Source: Megalobrama amblycephala (Eukaryota > Chordata > Actinopteri > Cypriniformes > Xenocyprididae). From it: a stretch of 64,000 bases of DNA. The first letter of the stretch is position 1; each line of letters starts with the position of its first letter. Positions 45,457-57,607 of this stretch are shown one piece after another. Position numbers and translations under genes: made by a program. The notes under the pieces were generated by a model. That model was not told the DNA's origin, made no database searches, and saw only the letters and a program-made list of their open reading frames with translations. Location of the stretch: NCBI RefSeq assembly GCF_018812025.1, contig NC_063049.1:6609513-6673512 (forward strand). The letters run 5' to 3'.

Positions 45457-46755
45457 TTCAGCCTGCAAAAATTATTTTAATAATTTAATATATTTCTGTC
45501 TGTGGCTCGAGATGTTGGGATGGACTGTAGTAACACCATGACACTCAGAGGATAAATCATTTGAAGAATAGATTAATGGATCCATGGATATAACAAATAA
45601 AATAGTCATTTTAAATTGACAGCAATATAATTAATCGTGTCTGTTAACTTGACATATTTTAAATATTATTAGGATATATAAATGTCACGGGTCAGTGACA
45701 GAAGAAAGAAAAACATGATTCTTGGATAAAAATGCAACAGTCCTTCTTTTACTCAACACAATAATAAAATCTCTTTCCCAGAAAAGGAGCACTACACACC
45801 AACCATTCAATAAGCAACGCTAAAACTAAACTGGGTATAAATACAAAATGAGGCACTAAACTAGACACAGGTGAAACTAATCAATTAACTAATCAGAAAC
45901 TAATGTCAAAAAAACAAGATCATTCTCAGGAACTATGACAACCAACATAAAAACGAAATGATCGATAAGCACAGTTTTGGGCTTTATTAAACTTTATGGA
46001 TCTAAAATGAATTTATATGCATTTAGTCGTCAATCTATTGAACCATTTACACGGACTTTAAACTATGAGATCTAAAAGTATTTGTTATCCTGTGGCTCCC
46101 TCTGAAAATGACTGCGCCATTGACCAACCAAAACCTGCTCTAAAGTCAATGGCACAGTATTTTATTATTATTTAAAGGGTGCATTACACACACAGGGACG
46201 CGCAGCAGCACACTAACATGACAAATATTAAAAAGAAAAGGATTACAATGTAAAAGACTATTATTGTGTGCATAAAGATAAAAATGCCTACATGTCAAAA
46301 TGGATAGTCATTGCACCTATTTGCAGTAATGACGAATGAAAATGGCTAATTATTTGACCAATCGTGGCAATACACACATATTTAAAGTGACTCGTCAGGT
46401 TGAGGGTGCGTACATCCAGCTTGTTACTTTATAATCCATGTACAATGTACAAAACAATCGTCCTAGCAACACAAGTATTCATTTTCAATACAGTCGCTAA
46501 GTGAACGCAAGATGGCGCCAGTGAGTCATGGTTTGTTATACAGCTTTGTTGTTATTGACAGTCATTATCTGAAAATATCAAACCTTGGAATGTTTAAATC
46601 AATGGAAAACTGTATGCATGCTGATATACGTTAAAATATGAGCTTTAAGTAATAAATGGATTAGCATCTCTTTCTATCTCTCTCTTATGGACACACATTA
46701 TGAAAAACTATATATTATACGAAAAAATTTATAAAACGTAGTACTAGGTTTAAAC
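45457..46755. repeat. Duplicated block B, second copy
   Basis: Collinear with 24474-28400 but lacking about 0.75 kb and then about 2.3 kb present there. The solo-LTR-like segment is at 45683-45940. 46102-46170 equals 25783-25855 and 46562-46753 equals 28187-28400. Same orientation as the first copy. Confidence 0.8.
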
Positions 46756-47749
46756 CCAGGTGAAAAAAAAGTATACTTGAGTGCATTAAAAAAATACTTA
46801 AATACAAGCAAGTACATTTGTAGTACATTCTTTATTTTGGTGCTAAATAAAAGTGTCAAAGTTATACTAAAAAGTATACTAAATACCAGCACTACTTAAA
46901 TTGATTTTTAGTGCATTGAAATAAAGTATACTACCTCAAAAATATACATAGGAGTTTTATTAGTGTATTTGTTAAAAGTGTGCTTTCAATGCTTTAAAAA
47001 TTAGTTCAATCTTAGTAGACTTTTACGTAGTAATCCTAAGTTTAAATGAAGTTCATTTTATTACAAATATATTATTAATGTACTAGTCATAAGTACATTT
47101 TCCCAACTGTGGTACATAAGTACACTTAATATAAATGCACTAATTAGCACTAACATTTAAATAGTTTATTAGTGCATTGAAATAAAGTATACTACCACAA
47201 AAATATACAGAGGAGTTTTATTAGTGTATTTGTTAAAAATGTGCTTTCAATGCTTTAAAATTAATTTCAATCTTAGTAGACTTTTACATAGTAATTCTAA
47301 GTTTAAATGATAATCACAAATATATTACTAATGTTCTAGTTATAAGTACATTTTCCCAACTGTGGTACTTAAGTACGCTTAATATAAATGCACCAATTAG
47401 AACTAACACTTCAAATGATTTTAAGTGTAGTCAGATAAAGTAAACCAAATAGTGTTTTATAAGTGCATTACTTAAAAGTGTGCTATGAATGCTTTACATA
47501 AAATTCTACTGGATTTTTATATATACTGTCATTAAGTTAAATTTTAATGGATTTTCATGAAACATACAGTACAAATGAATTAATAAACAGGTGAAAAAGA
47601 CATAGGCCTAGTATTAAATGTATTAAAAATATACTTGAAATGCAAGTTGTTAATAATACATTTGTATTCCCAACATGCTTATTAAAAGTGCATTAAAAAT
47701 ATTTTGAATTGCATTTTAATATATTTCCAAACCGTATACTTGAAGTATA
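46756..47749. repeat. Tandem repeat of about 260 bp
   Basis: Two clear units start at 46909 and 47171 (tagtgcattgaaataaagta, ggagttttattagtgtattt, gtgctttcaatgcttta) and a third, diverged one is near 47420. The array is built of phrases such as agtatactt and agtacattt on both strands and resembles an expanded fish MITE interior. No coding. Confidence 0.8.
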
Positions 47750-47890
47750 ACAAATACAAATCACCAGATGAAAAAATGACTGTATTTACATTGATTTTTT
47801 AAGAGCTGCTTGCACTTGCTTAGAATAAATGGACTAATATTTGAATCTCTTTTTTTCATTCTTTCATTCGTGTGGCCAGGACACGACACA
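47750..47890. repeat. R1 repeat, third copy
   Basis: Matches 2210-2360: caaatcaccagatgaaaaa and tgcttgcacttgcttagaat with a few differences. Confidence 0.8.
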
Positions 47891-48612
47891 TACACATGCA
47901 TAGAAATCATACTGCCGCCTTCTATCGAACCACACACACAAGTGATTTCTCTATTGCAGTTTTTAATAATTAAGTGGCACCGATATATCTGCCAGATAAA
48001 ATAATAAACACAATATAGATTGATCTCAGTTAGCATATCATCATATCGCCCTGATTTCTTAATGTTAAAGCATTAAGGGATAACATAACAGCTTTACCCT
48101 AATGCAGCTCTGAAATGAATTATATTGTGGAGTTGCTACACCAAGTTTTACTGGACCTAAATGGAACAAATACATGATTTCTTGACGAGAGAAGCTAAAC
48201 AATCAGTCAAAGGTGTGCTGTGTCGAATTATATAACAAATAACATTTCTAAATGTGTTTTTGTACATTATTCATGGCGTGAGCACTTACATATTCAAAAG
48301 GATCAGAAATTATGAATCTGTAATAAATAAATACAAATGACAAAGCCACATTTTGGTCAAGTTGTTTATTTTTCATTGTGTTTTTACCTTCACCATTGTG
48401 TTGTTTCCAAGCTTTCTAGGGACATTCTAACACGCATAATGTGAAAAAGCTTAATGTGGCTTAATTTACAAAAACAGTGTTATTAACAAACAAAACTTAG
48501 TAAACACCAAACTAAGCGTACTATGTACATAAAATCATATGAACCCAGAATATGAACGCAACACATTTAATTACACGTTAAACATTTTCCTCCCATGTAC
48601 TAAGACAGTGAC
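47891..48612. other. Intergenic; MITE-like fragment near 48490
   Basis: No gene. 48488-48580 shares aaacttagtaaacac and gaacccagaatatgaacgca with the palindromic segment 50085-50285, the second phrase inverted. Confidence 0.45.
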
Positions 48613-50083
48613 ATTAATGTGTGGTCTTCAGGGTCTTTTTGACCTGCAAATGATGTTTGCTCAAATGTTAAAAAAAAATGTTCTCTTTGTCCAAATGGCA
48701 TGAGACTTTGTACGGTGGTTAACACTTTTAAGATCTACAAATAAAAAAAATTGGAGTGATATCTTGTTTTTATGTTAGTGTAAAAAAAAACGTTACGTTC
48801 GTGGCCTTCGGGGTCTCCGGGCAACAAAATGTAATTTTGTAATAATATAATATATTTTTAAAAAACCAATGTAATTTTACTGTTTATGTTTTTTCTCAAC
48901 ATTTGTGCAGTTTTTGGAGGATTTGTGATATCTTTTAAATTTATATAAATAAATTCAAAAATATTTTTTTGAAATAGGTTTTTATCCATGAACAGCTTTT
49001 TATGTAAAATTCACTTTATAAAAGGCCCAGATTTATAACTTTCATTCATGGGGATAACATGGATAATTTGACATGGTTTAGTGTAAGATTTTTGCCCATC
49101 TTTTGAAAAATGCAGTTATAAAAGTTAAAAAAAAACTATCACTTTTACCAGTAGAAGTGCTATTTGAATGACTGAAAGACATCTTTTCACAAGTTTTTTT
49201 TTCAGTTGGATTCATGTCTAAAAGTTATGAAATCACAATTATAACAATAAAAATTACTTTGTCAAAGTTTAGCATTTTTTGTGCAGGGCAAAATCAGTTT
49301 TTCAATAATAGTTTTATAATAAAAATAATAAAATTATAAAAATAATAATTTTTATTTTTGTGTGTGCGCGTGTGTGTGTGTGAGCTTGTCCATTTTGTTT
49401 TTTGCATTTTTGGAAGTGTGCCACTTCATTTCTGTCTGTGTGTATTGTGCGTTGTTTCTGATTTTGAGAATGGATTTTGTCCAGTTTCTAAGTGGGGTCT
49501 CTGTGGGTTACATTATTGATGATATTATTGAAAAACTGATTTTTTTCAGTACAATGCTAAACTTTGACAAAAAGTAATTTTTATTGTTATAATTGTGATT
49601 TCATAACATTTAGATATGAATCCAACTGAAAACAACTTGAAAAAATGTCTTTCGGTCATTCAAATAGCACATAGCAAATAGTGGAGCTCTGCAGCCATCT
49701 TCTGGTAAAAATGATAGTTTTTTTTTACTTTTATAACTGCATTTTCCAAAAGATGGGCAAAAATCTTACACTAAACCATGTCAAATTATCCATGTTATCC
49801 ACATGAATGAAAATTAGAGCCTTTTATAAAGTGAATTTTACATAAAAAGCTGCTTTTGCATAAAAACTATTTTAAAAATATTTTTTAATTTATTTATATA
49901 AATTTAAAAGATATCACAAATCCTCCAAAAACTGCACAAATGTTGAGAAATAACATTAATAAACAGAGTAAAATTACATTGGTTTTTAAAAAATATATTA
50001 TATTGTTACAAAATTGCATTTTGTTGCCAGGGTCTCTAGACCACGAGTGTAGTCCCTTAAACGAAGACCGCATAAGGGTTAAA
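48613..50083. mobile_element. TTAA-bounded foldback element with 0.5-kb arms
   Basis: Left end TTAATGTGTGGTCTTCAGGG and right end (minus) TTAACCCTTATGCGGTCTTC. Long inverted arms pair about 48790-49320 with 49530-50045 (for example ggaggatttgtgatatcttt against aaagatatcacaaatcctcc). The loop near 49330-49520 contains GT-rich sequence. TTAA and the CCCTTAT-like end suggest a piggyBac-type non-autonomous element; it has no gene. Confidence 0.8.
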
Positions 50084-50877
50084 AACCAAACTTAGTAAAC
50101 ACTATACTAATAAAGCATACTATACAGAAGAATTGGTGTGTGCAGAATTTGATCTTTTAATATCACTTATAGGCGTTAAGCGTTTTCTATAGGAAAAAAA
50201 TTAAACGTTGCGTTCATATTCTGGGCTCATCTGCTTTTCTGTACATAGTATGCTTTATTAGTATGATGTTTACTGAGTTTGGTCTGTTCACATTTTAGCC
50301 CTAGAGAACCCACGGGGTCAAATTTGGCCACTGTTAATTGCTGCTGCCCAAAATGAACAAACAAAAAATTGTCAACTTCAAAAGCCCAGAGTGCCACTTC
50401 TGGCCCCTGCATAGAGACACTTAGTGGATGAATATTGAACTCACAGTTGCCAGAGTGGTAGTAACAAGATGGCTGACCACATGCTGTTTTGTTGAGCTGG
50501 AAACCTACCCAAACAAAATCTCTTCTCAGCAAACCAGCAGTTGGTAAAATTGTGTATTTTTGGTTAATCTATTTTGTATTAGCTTGCAGAATGCCTAGAA
50601 GTACGTTTTATATTCTTTTTGGATAAATTAGCGACTCTGAGCTAGTTCAAAAAACGATGGGCCAAAAATGACCCTCTGGTTGTATGGGTTAAAAAATGTT
50701 GGGTCAAAAATGACCCTTTGGTTCTTTGAGTGACTTTGTAGATGGAGAATGGTGACAGGCCTTTATTTGGCTAAAGCCTTAAAAATAAATTCATTTGTAT
50801 AATATATTTTACTAAGTTACCTCAGTAGTACAGGGCCAGAGACTAATAAAGTAAATACCTATATCTTTTCAGGGAGT

Positions 50878-52682
50878 ATGGCCGCTCCCTTTTCAGGACA
50901 GGGAAAGCAACAGAGAAAGATCACTGTAAAACAAGTACTGGAGCAACTTGAAGCTGATGATAGTGACTTTGGCCCTGAATTGGACAGTGATAGCGATTCT
51001 GATGAATTGTTTCAACCGCATGAAAGTGATGGCGGTGAATCTTCTTTCCAAGACAGTGACTCATCCAATGACTCGTCCAGTGATGAAGATGTGCCATTTG
51101 CCGAGACTGCTAGCCCACAGATGTAGCCAAATCGTGCAGCAAAAAATTACAGTTGGCGAAAGAAAGGCTTTGAGTTGCCTGACGTGAACTTTCAAGGTGA
51201 ACGGGTTGAGTCGTACCAGGATGCCACGACAGATACGCCACTGGTTTACTTTCGACGCTTTGTTTCCCTTGATATGTTGGAAAATATTGTTGAGCATACC
51301 AATCAACACAGTGTTCAAAAGCATGGGAAATGTGTAGACACTTCAGTAAAGGAGATAGAACAAGTTCTAGGAATGTATCTCAGGATGGGATTAGCTCAAA
51401 TGTCTGGAGTACGTCAGTACTGGGAAAGTGAAGTTCGTTATGGGCCTGTGGCAGACGTAATGAGTCGCAACCGATTCAACCTGCTACTCTCTGTCATCCA
51501 CTTTGTAGACAACAAAATGGCCAGTGAATAAATAAAAAAGGATTGACTTTGGAAACTAAGACCATTTTTGGATTATTTTCGGAGATAATGTCTGACTATT
51601 GCTCTTCGCCAAAAACAGTCCATCAATGACATGATGGTGCCGTGCAAAGGGAAATTTGGTGGCATAAGGCAGTACATCAAAGGGAAGCCACATCCATGGG
51701 GATACAAAGTGTGGGCGTGCTGCTGTGTCACTGGCCTCCTGCACGACTTTGACATATATCAGGGAAAAGGTGGTGGCAATGAACAAAAAGGGAAGAGTCA
51801 GTTGGGAGTTGGTGGAGACTTTGTGGTGAAGCTATGCGAATCGTTTGCAGAGAAAGTACATTTCCTGATTTTCGCTGACAATTTCTTCACTTCGATGCCC
51901 CTCATTAAGAAATTATTGGCAAAGGGAATCTACTACACAGGAACTGTGCGAAAAAAAACGTATGTTGAAGTGCAACCTGATAACGGACAAAGACCTGTCC
52001 AAGAAAGGCCGTGGATCCTATGATTATCGAATCGAGTCCAACACCAACACCAACACTGTTTGTTTGAAATGGCAAGACACGAAAGCAGTCAGTTTGATGT
52101 CAACATTTGCTGGACCAGAGCCTTTGGGAAAAGCTTGGCGCTGGGACAAGTCCAAAAAAGAGTACATCAACATTGATCAGCCGAATATCATCAAGGAGTA
52201 CAACGCTTCCATGGGAGGAGTAGATATGATGGATGTGCATCTTGCACGCTGTAAATTTCCCATCAGGACCCGTCGCTGGTATATGATACTTTTCTGGCAT
52301 TTCTTGTCTGTTGCGGTGATCAACGCATGGCTTCTTTACCAGCATGACTGTGAGGCACAGGGAATCACTGGATCAAAAGTACTCAAACTTCGCAAATTTC
52401 AGGGTTTGGTTGCTCAAGGCTTGGTTGAAGTTGGAACAGCAAGAAGGCGGGGTAGGCCACCAACTCCTGGCCCCTCCTCCTCCCCGCCACCACCAAGATT
52501 TGTTCGTTTATCAGAGTGCAGATGTTCATTTCGACCAAATCGCCCATTGGCCTGTCAAGGAGGAAAATCGCCGTCGATGTGCTGTGCAAGGACCTCAAAA
52601 CTGAAATGCATTGTGAAAAATGTGCAGTTCCTCCCTGCATCAACAAAAAAATAAATTGTTTCAAAGACTATCACAATGTCTA
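50878..52682 (+). pseudogene. piggyBac transposase, several stops and shifts
   Basis: The product would move DNA by cut and paste at TTAA sites. An acidic N-terminus (DSDSDSDELFQ, SSNDSSSDED) is followed by DDE_Tnp_1_7-type sequence. Three catalytic Asp sites are visible: INDMMVP (about 51627), IFADNFFTS (about 51870) and ASMGGVDMMD (about 52206). A C-terminal cysteine-rich zinc-binding domain ends with CINKK and CFKDYH in a third frame. Nonsense codons are at 51124, 51529, 51547 and about 51595; frame changes are near 51960, 52480 and 52570. The main frame is otherwise well conserved, so decay is moderate. Overlapping frames on both strands are shadows. Confidence 0.92.
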
Positions 52683-52877
52683 GGGTGAGTTCCTCTCTCT
52701 AGCAGAACAGATTTTTGGATAAGCAAAGACCCATGGTGTTAGTTTTTTTCAGTCGTAATTTTGGCCTTATGTTCTTGTTTCCATTGGCCAAAGTGTGTTT
52801 GTACATTTGATATCCAGTTCTAATGCAACAAATAAAGCAAAAAAAAAAAAAAAAAAAAAAAAAAAGTTAAATGTAGC

Positions 52878-53332
52878 TGTTACGGTACACAGGAGGCAGA
52901 CACAGATGTTATCAGGTAACTTGCGTTTATTGACACCAGTAGAGCTAAGAGCATGAAACAGGTAAGCAGAGTCAATGGATGATTAGATGATAATGGAGAT
53001 AGTTACTGTCCTTTTCCTTTCAGATATGTACACGCTGGAGCTTGGAGATCGCTGGAGGTGACTGGAGCAGACTGGAGCACACCCACACAGAAGACGAGGC
53101 ACACAGAGGGAAGGAGACACGCTGGAGACAGGTAGGTATGGAACGAGGAGTCCTTGAGGTAAGCATTAACAGAAGTATATGCGAACGAGACCGGACATAG
53201 AGTGCTGTGTGAGTGTGCTCTTTATAGTGCTGCTGATGAGTATGGTGATGAGGTGCAGGTGGCGGTGATCAGTACTCTGGGGATGGTGTGCGCTGTGATT
53301 GGTGGATGTTGGAACCTGACGTGTCTGTGACA
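52878..53332 (-). repeat. Gypsy 3' LTR
   Basis: Sense strand (minus) starts TGTCACAG and ends CCGTAACA. It has a TATA box (53220-53226) and an AATAAA signal (52926-52931). A polypurine tract (minus ggaggggggggtac) adjoins at 53333-53346. Confidence 0.93.
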
Positions 53333-53339
53333 GTACCCC

Positions 53340-53610
53340 CCCCTCCACGGCCCGCTCCTGAGGGCCGAGGACCTCAACGCCGTGGTGGTCGTCCTCTTCC
53401 TTCTATCAGGGTGGCTGTCGTGGAAAGTTTGGAGTAAGTTGGGATCAAGGATGTCGTTTCTTGGGACCCATGAGCGTTCCTCGGGGCCGTATCCTTCCCA
53501 GTCGACTAAGTATTCCAGCTGACCACCACGACGCCGGGAGTCCAAGATCTCATGAACCTCGTATGCCGCGCCGTCCTCCAGGATGAGTGGAAGGGGGGGG
53601 TTCAGCGGGA
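53340..53610 (-). pseudogene. Gypsy chromodomain, out of frame
   Basis: Minus reading gives [20 protein letters not shown] then [14 protein letters not shown], a chromodomain with aromatic cage-type positions (Y, W, Y/W). Chromodomains of chromoviruses are thought to steer integration to marked chromatin. It is separated from the integrase frame by a length change in a G-run near 53590-53600 and is read from a frame whose upstream part is integrase DNA in the wrong frame. Confidence 0.85.
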
Positions 53611-55952
53611 GCCACGTCAGGTCCTGTGGAGAGAGCAGAAGGGTGGTAAGGTTTGAGGAGTGAGACGTGGAAAGTGGAGTGAATGCGGTACCCTTGTGGC
53701 AGCTGGAGTTGATAAGTGACTGGGTTGACCTGCTTGATGATGGGAAATGGGCCAATGAACCTGGGACTCAGCTTTCTGCAGGGCAGACGCAGTCTGATGT
53801 CCCGGGTGGACAGCCAAACCTTCTGTCCGGGCTGGAAGACGGGGGTGTCGGAACGAAGGTCAGCTGTCATTCTGCGTCTGCGCAGGGCTCGTTGCAGCTG
53901 ATGGTGCGCTGAGTCCCAGACCCTCTCGCTCTCTCGGAACCAGTAATCCACTGCCGGAACGTTAGAGGGTTCCCCGGTCCAGGGGAACAGTGGGGGTTGG
54001 TAGCCGAGTACGCACTGGAATGGTGTGAGTCCTGTAGTCGACTGCCGGAGAGAGTTCTGGGCGTACTCGGCCCAACCCAGGAACTGGTTCCAAGAGTCCT
54101 GGTGGTCATGACAGAAGGTATGGAGGAAGCGGCCGATCTCCTGGACCTTCCTTTCCGTCTGCCCGTTCGACTGCGGATGGTATCCTGACGTTAGGCTGAC
54201 TGCCACACCTAGGAGGGAATGGAATGCCTTCCACACTCTGGAGATGAACTGGGGTCCTCTGTCTGATACAATGTCCTCTGGTATCCCAAAATACCTGAAC
54301 ACGTGGTTGAAGAGCATTTCTGCAGTTTCCATGGCAGTGGGCAATCCTTGTAGTGGAATGAGACGACAAGATTTGGAGAAACGGTCTATGATGACTAGGA
54401 TGCAGGTATTTTCATCTGAAACAGGGAGATCAGTGATGAAGTCCACTCCTAGGTGTGACCATGGTCGGTTGGGAACGGGCAGAGGAAGGAGTTTCCCAGC
54501 TGGCAGATGACGAGGACTTTTGGAGATGGCGCACTCCCGACAGCCCTGCACGTACCTTCTGACATCAGATGCAATCCCTGGCCACCAGAAGTGTTCTTTC
54601 AGCAACGAGAGGGTTTCATTGACCCCCGGGTGACCAGTGCCTAGTGACGTGTGAGCTGAGTGGATGGTTGGAGTGCGTCGTGTCCGGGTGATGTAGAGCA
54701 AGCCAGGTGGACAGCCCGGCGGAGGGTTTGTGGAGGCATTGGAGGAGGGAATGGTCTCCTCTGACCAAGTGATGGGGCTTACAATGAGTGAGCTCGGGAT
54801 GATAGGCTCGGGTTCTTCTGCCTTTTCTTCTGGAGCATGGAGACGGGAGAGAGCATCGGCTTTGATGTTCTTTGAGCCTGGGCGATAGGAGATGGTGTAG
54901 TTGAATCGGGAGAAGAACATGGCCCAACGGGCTTGTCTTGGATTTAACCTTTTGGCAGACCGAAGATACTCCAGGTTTTTGTGGTCTGTTAGTACCAGGA
55001 ACGCATGTTTGGCTCCCTCCAGCCAATGCCTCCACTCTTCCAAGGCAAGCTTTACAGCTAGGAGTTCCCTGTCACCGATGGAGCAGTTGACTTCCGCCGG
55101 GCTGAGCTTGCGGGAGAAGAAGGCGCATGGATGGAGTCTACTTGGCGTCCCCTGCTGCTGCGACAACACCGCTCCCACTCCGGTGGTAGAGGCGTCCACC
55201 TCTACGATGAAGGGTTGTTCTGGATCGGGGTGAACGAGTAAGGGAGCGGTGGTGAAGGCTTCCTTGAGGCGGTTAAAGGCGTTGGTGGCTGCGGGGTTCC
55301 AGGACAGAGACTTGGGCTTGTTTCGGAGAAGGCTGGTGAGTGGATGGGTGATGGAGCTGTAGTCTTTGATTAATCGACGGTAGAAGTTTGAGAATCCAAG
55401 GAAGCGTTGCAACTCTTTGATGGTAGTGGGTTCTGGCCAGTTGGTGATGGATTCCACCTTCCTCTCGTCCATCCGGATGCCACTGTGGTCAATGATGTAT
55501 CCGAGGAATGAGACAGTGGGTTGATGGAATTAACATTTTTCTGCTTTGAGGAATAGATGGAACTGGCATAGACGGGTGAGGACCTCTGCAATGTGTCGGC
55601 GATGTTCGGCCTGGCTCCGGGAGTAGATGAGTATATCGTCGATGTAGACTAGGACGAAGCGGTTGAGAAACTCCCGGAGCACTTCGTGTATGAAGTCCTG
55701 GAATACGGAGGGGGCGTTGACCAGGCCATACGGCATGACAAGGTACTCATAGTGGCCAGCAGGGGTGATGAAGGCAGTCTTCCACTCGTCCCCCTCACGT
55801 ATCCGGATGAGGTTGTACGCGCTGCGGAGGTTCAGCTTTGTGAACACAGTGGCACCACGGAGATGTTCCAGGGCCGCTGGGACGAGAGGAAGGGGATACC
55901 TGAATTTGACAGTGATTTTATTGAGAGAGCGATAGTCAATGCATGGCCGCAA
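53550..55952 (-). pseudogene. Gypsy pol: reverse transcriptase, RNase H, integrase
   Basis: 55952-55530 carries RT core motifs [41 protein letters not shown] and [13 protein letters not shown], ending at a nonsense codon where KAEKC would continue with [12 protein letters not shown]. 55472-53550 continues with RNase H ([24 protein letters not shown]), the integrase zinc finger ([10 protein letters not shown]..., CRECAISK) and a DDE integrase core ([32 protein letters not shown]), then a GPF/Y-like module ([19 protein letters not shown]). The C-terminal frame is lost near 53600 before the chromodomain. It needs the gag frame at 55965-57578 upstream. Confidence 0.93.
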
Positions 55953-55964
55953 GCCTCTGTCTTT

Positions 55965-57578
55965 TTAGCCACAAAGAAGAAACTGGAAGCAGCAGGGGAA
56001 GTAGACGGCCTGATGTATCCTTGGGCTAGGGCCTCCTTAATGTAATCCTCCATGGCCTTCTCCTCCGGGATGGATAGTGGGTAGATCTTACCCTTCGGCA
56101 CTGGTTCACCCAGAAGCAGGTCGATGGCACAGTCCCATGGCCGATGTGGAGGCAGCTTGGAAGCCCTCTGTGGGCAGAAGACGTCGCTGAAGGGGGCGTA
56201 ACACTTGGGGATGTCGATGGAGCATTGTTCAACTGGACTCTCGATGGATGTAGCACAGAGGGAGAGATCAGAAGATGGAGAAGGTGGCAAAGGAAGTTCA
56301 GTTAGACAGCGAGAGAAACAGGTGTCGCCCCACTTCAGGATTTCGCCCGTCTTCCAGGAGATGGTCGGGTTGTGCTGCTCCAACCAAGGGCGCCCTAGAA
56401 CCACGTCAGCGGTGGAATCCTCCAGAACCAGCAGATGTAATTCCTCTTGATGGAGTAGACCGACTTGAAGCTTGAGGGGTCCTGCTACTGTGCGGACATG
56501 CTTACAGCTGAGAGGCTTGCCAGTTATGGAGTTGATCTGGTAGATCATTGGAGACGGAGAGGTCTTGAGACGTAGCTGCCGGCAGAGGGCGCCGGAGACG
56601 AAGTTGCCGGCTGACCCTGAGTCGAGGAGCGCGACCACTGTAAGGGAGATATCAGCGGCAGTAAGATTGACGACAGTGGTGAGTGGTTTCATCTTTTGAA
56701 TAGAAGGAATGATGGCACTCACCATGGGTCGAGGAGATCGTGTGGGGCACGCTGCAATAGCATGCCCAGGAGCGCCACAGTATAAACATAAGTTCAGGGT
56801 CAGCCGACAGCGGCGCTCAGCAGGTGATAGACGGGAATACTCAACATCCATGGATTCGTTGGCTGGTTCTGGGGAGCTGACGGGTTCGGATCGGCAGAGG
56901 AGCGTGTTGGGAAGTGACTGGTCCTGGTGCGCTGGGAGGCACGCCTGCATGCGAGTGGCACAGCGGATGGAGAGCTTGATGAACTTCTCGAGGCCGATGG
57001 AGTCCTCGCATGCAGCGAGATGCAGCCGTACCCGAGGTTCCAATCCTTGGCGATATGTGGTAATCAGAGCTTGTTCGTTCCATCCGCTAACTGCAGCAAG
57101 CATTCTGAATTGCAAAGCATAGTCGTAAATAGACATTGATCCTTGTTTTAAATTATAGAGTTTCTCACCAGCAGACGAATCTGTAATCGGTTTTCCGAAC
57201 ACCTCCCGGAAGTGGGAAATAAACGCCGGATAGGACTGTGTCACTGCACCACGTTGTGACCAGATGGAATCGGCCCACTTCAATGCTTTGCCGCTTAACT
57301 GAGAGATGATAAAGGCGATTTTGGATGTTTCGCTCGGGTACAGGTGCGGCTGCATCTCCAGGACCAGTTCGCATTGCAGCAGGAATCCGCTGCAATCCTC
57401 CGCCGATCCTGAGTAGGGCGCCGGTCTGGCCATGGGACTGGCGTACGGCGGCGGTGAAGAAGATCCTGAGGTGCTGGCTGTGGTGTTCGCTGGTGCAGGT
57501 GAGGGAGAAGTGACTGGAGATGGTGGCGGTGGATTGGAGCGCATCCACCAGGGCCTGAAATGGATCCGGTTGGCTCAT
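55965..57578 (-). pseudogene. Gypsy gag, protease and start of RT
   Basis: ATG at 57578 (MSQPDPFQALVDAL) opens gag, but the frame that continues gag (RSNPPPPSPVTSP) is shifted from it. The gag core reads PYSGSAEDCSGFLLQCELV and FREVFGKPI; the zinc knuckle is CLYCGAPGHAIAAC (C-x2-C-x4-H-x4-C). Protease has LLDSGSAGNFV. RT begins KAMEDYIKEALAQGYIRPS and ends with SSFFFVAKK, where a single base is lost just before the next motif (near 55965). Gag and pol are in one frame without a separating stop, as in single-frame chromoviruses. Confidence 0.92.
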
Positions 57579-57607
57579 ACTGGGTCTGCGGTGTTGGTCT
57601 GGTCTTC

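Noticed and set aside
50227..50532. 101-codon minus-strand frame
   Set aside because: It crosses the piggyBac left end and its untranslated leader; no similarity and no conserved neighbour.
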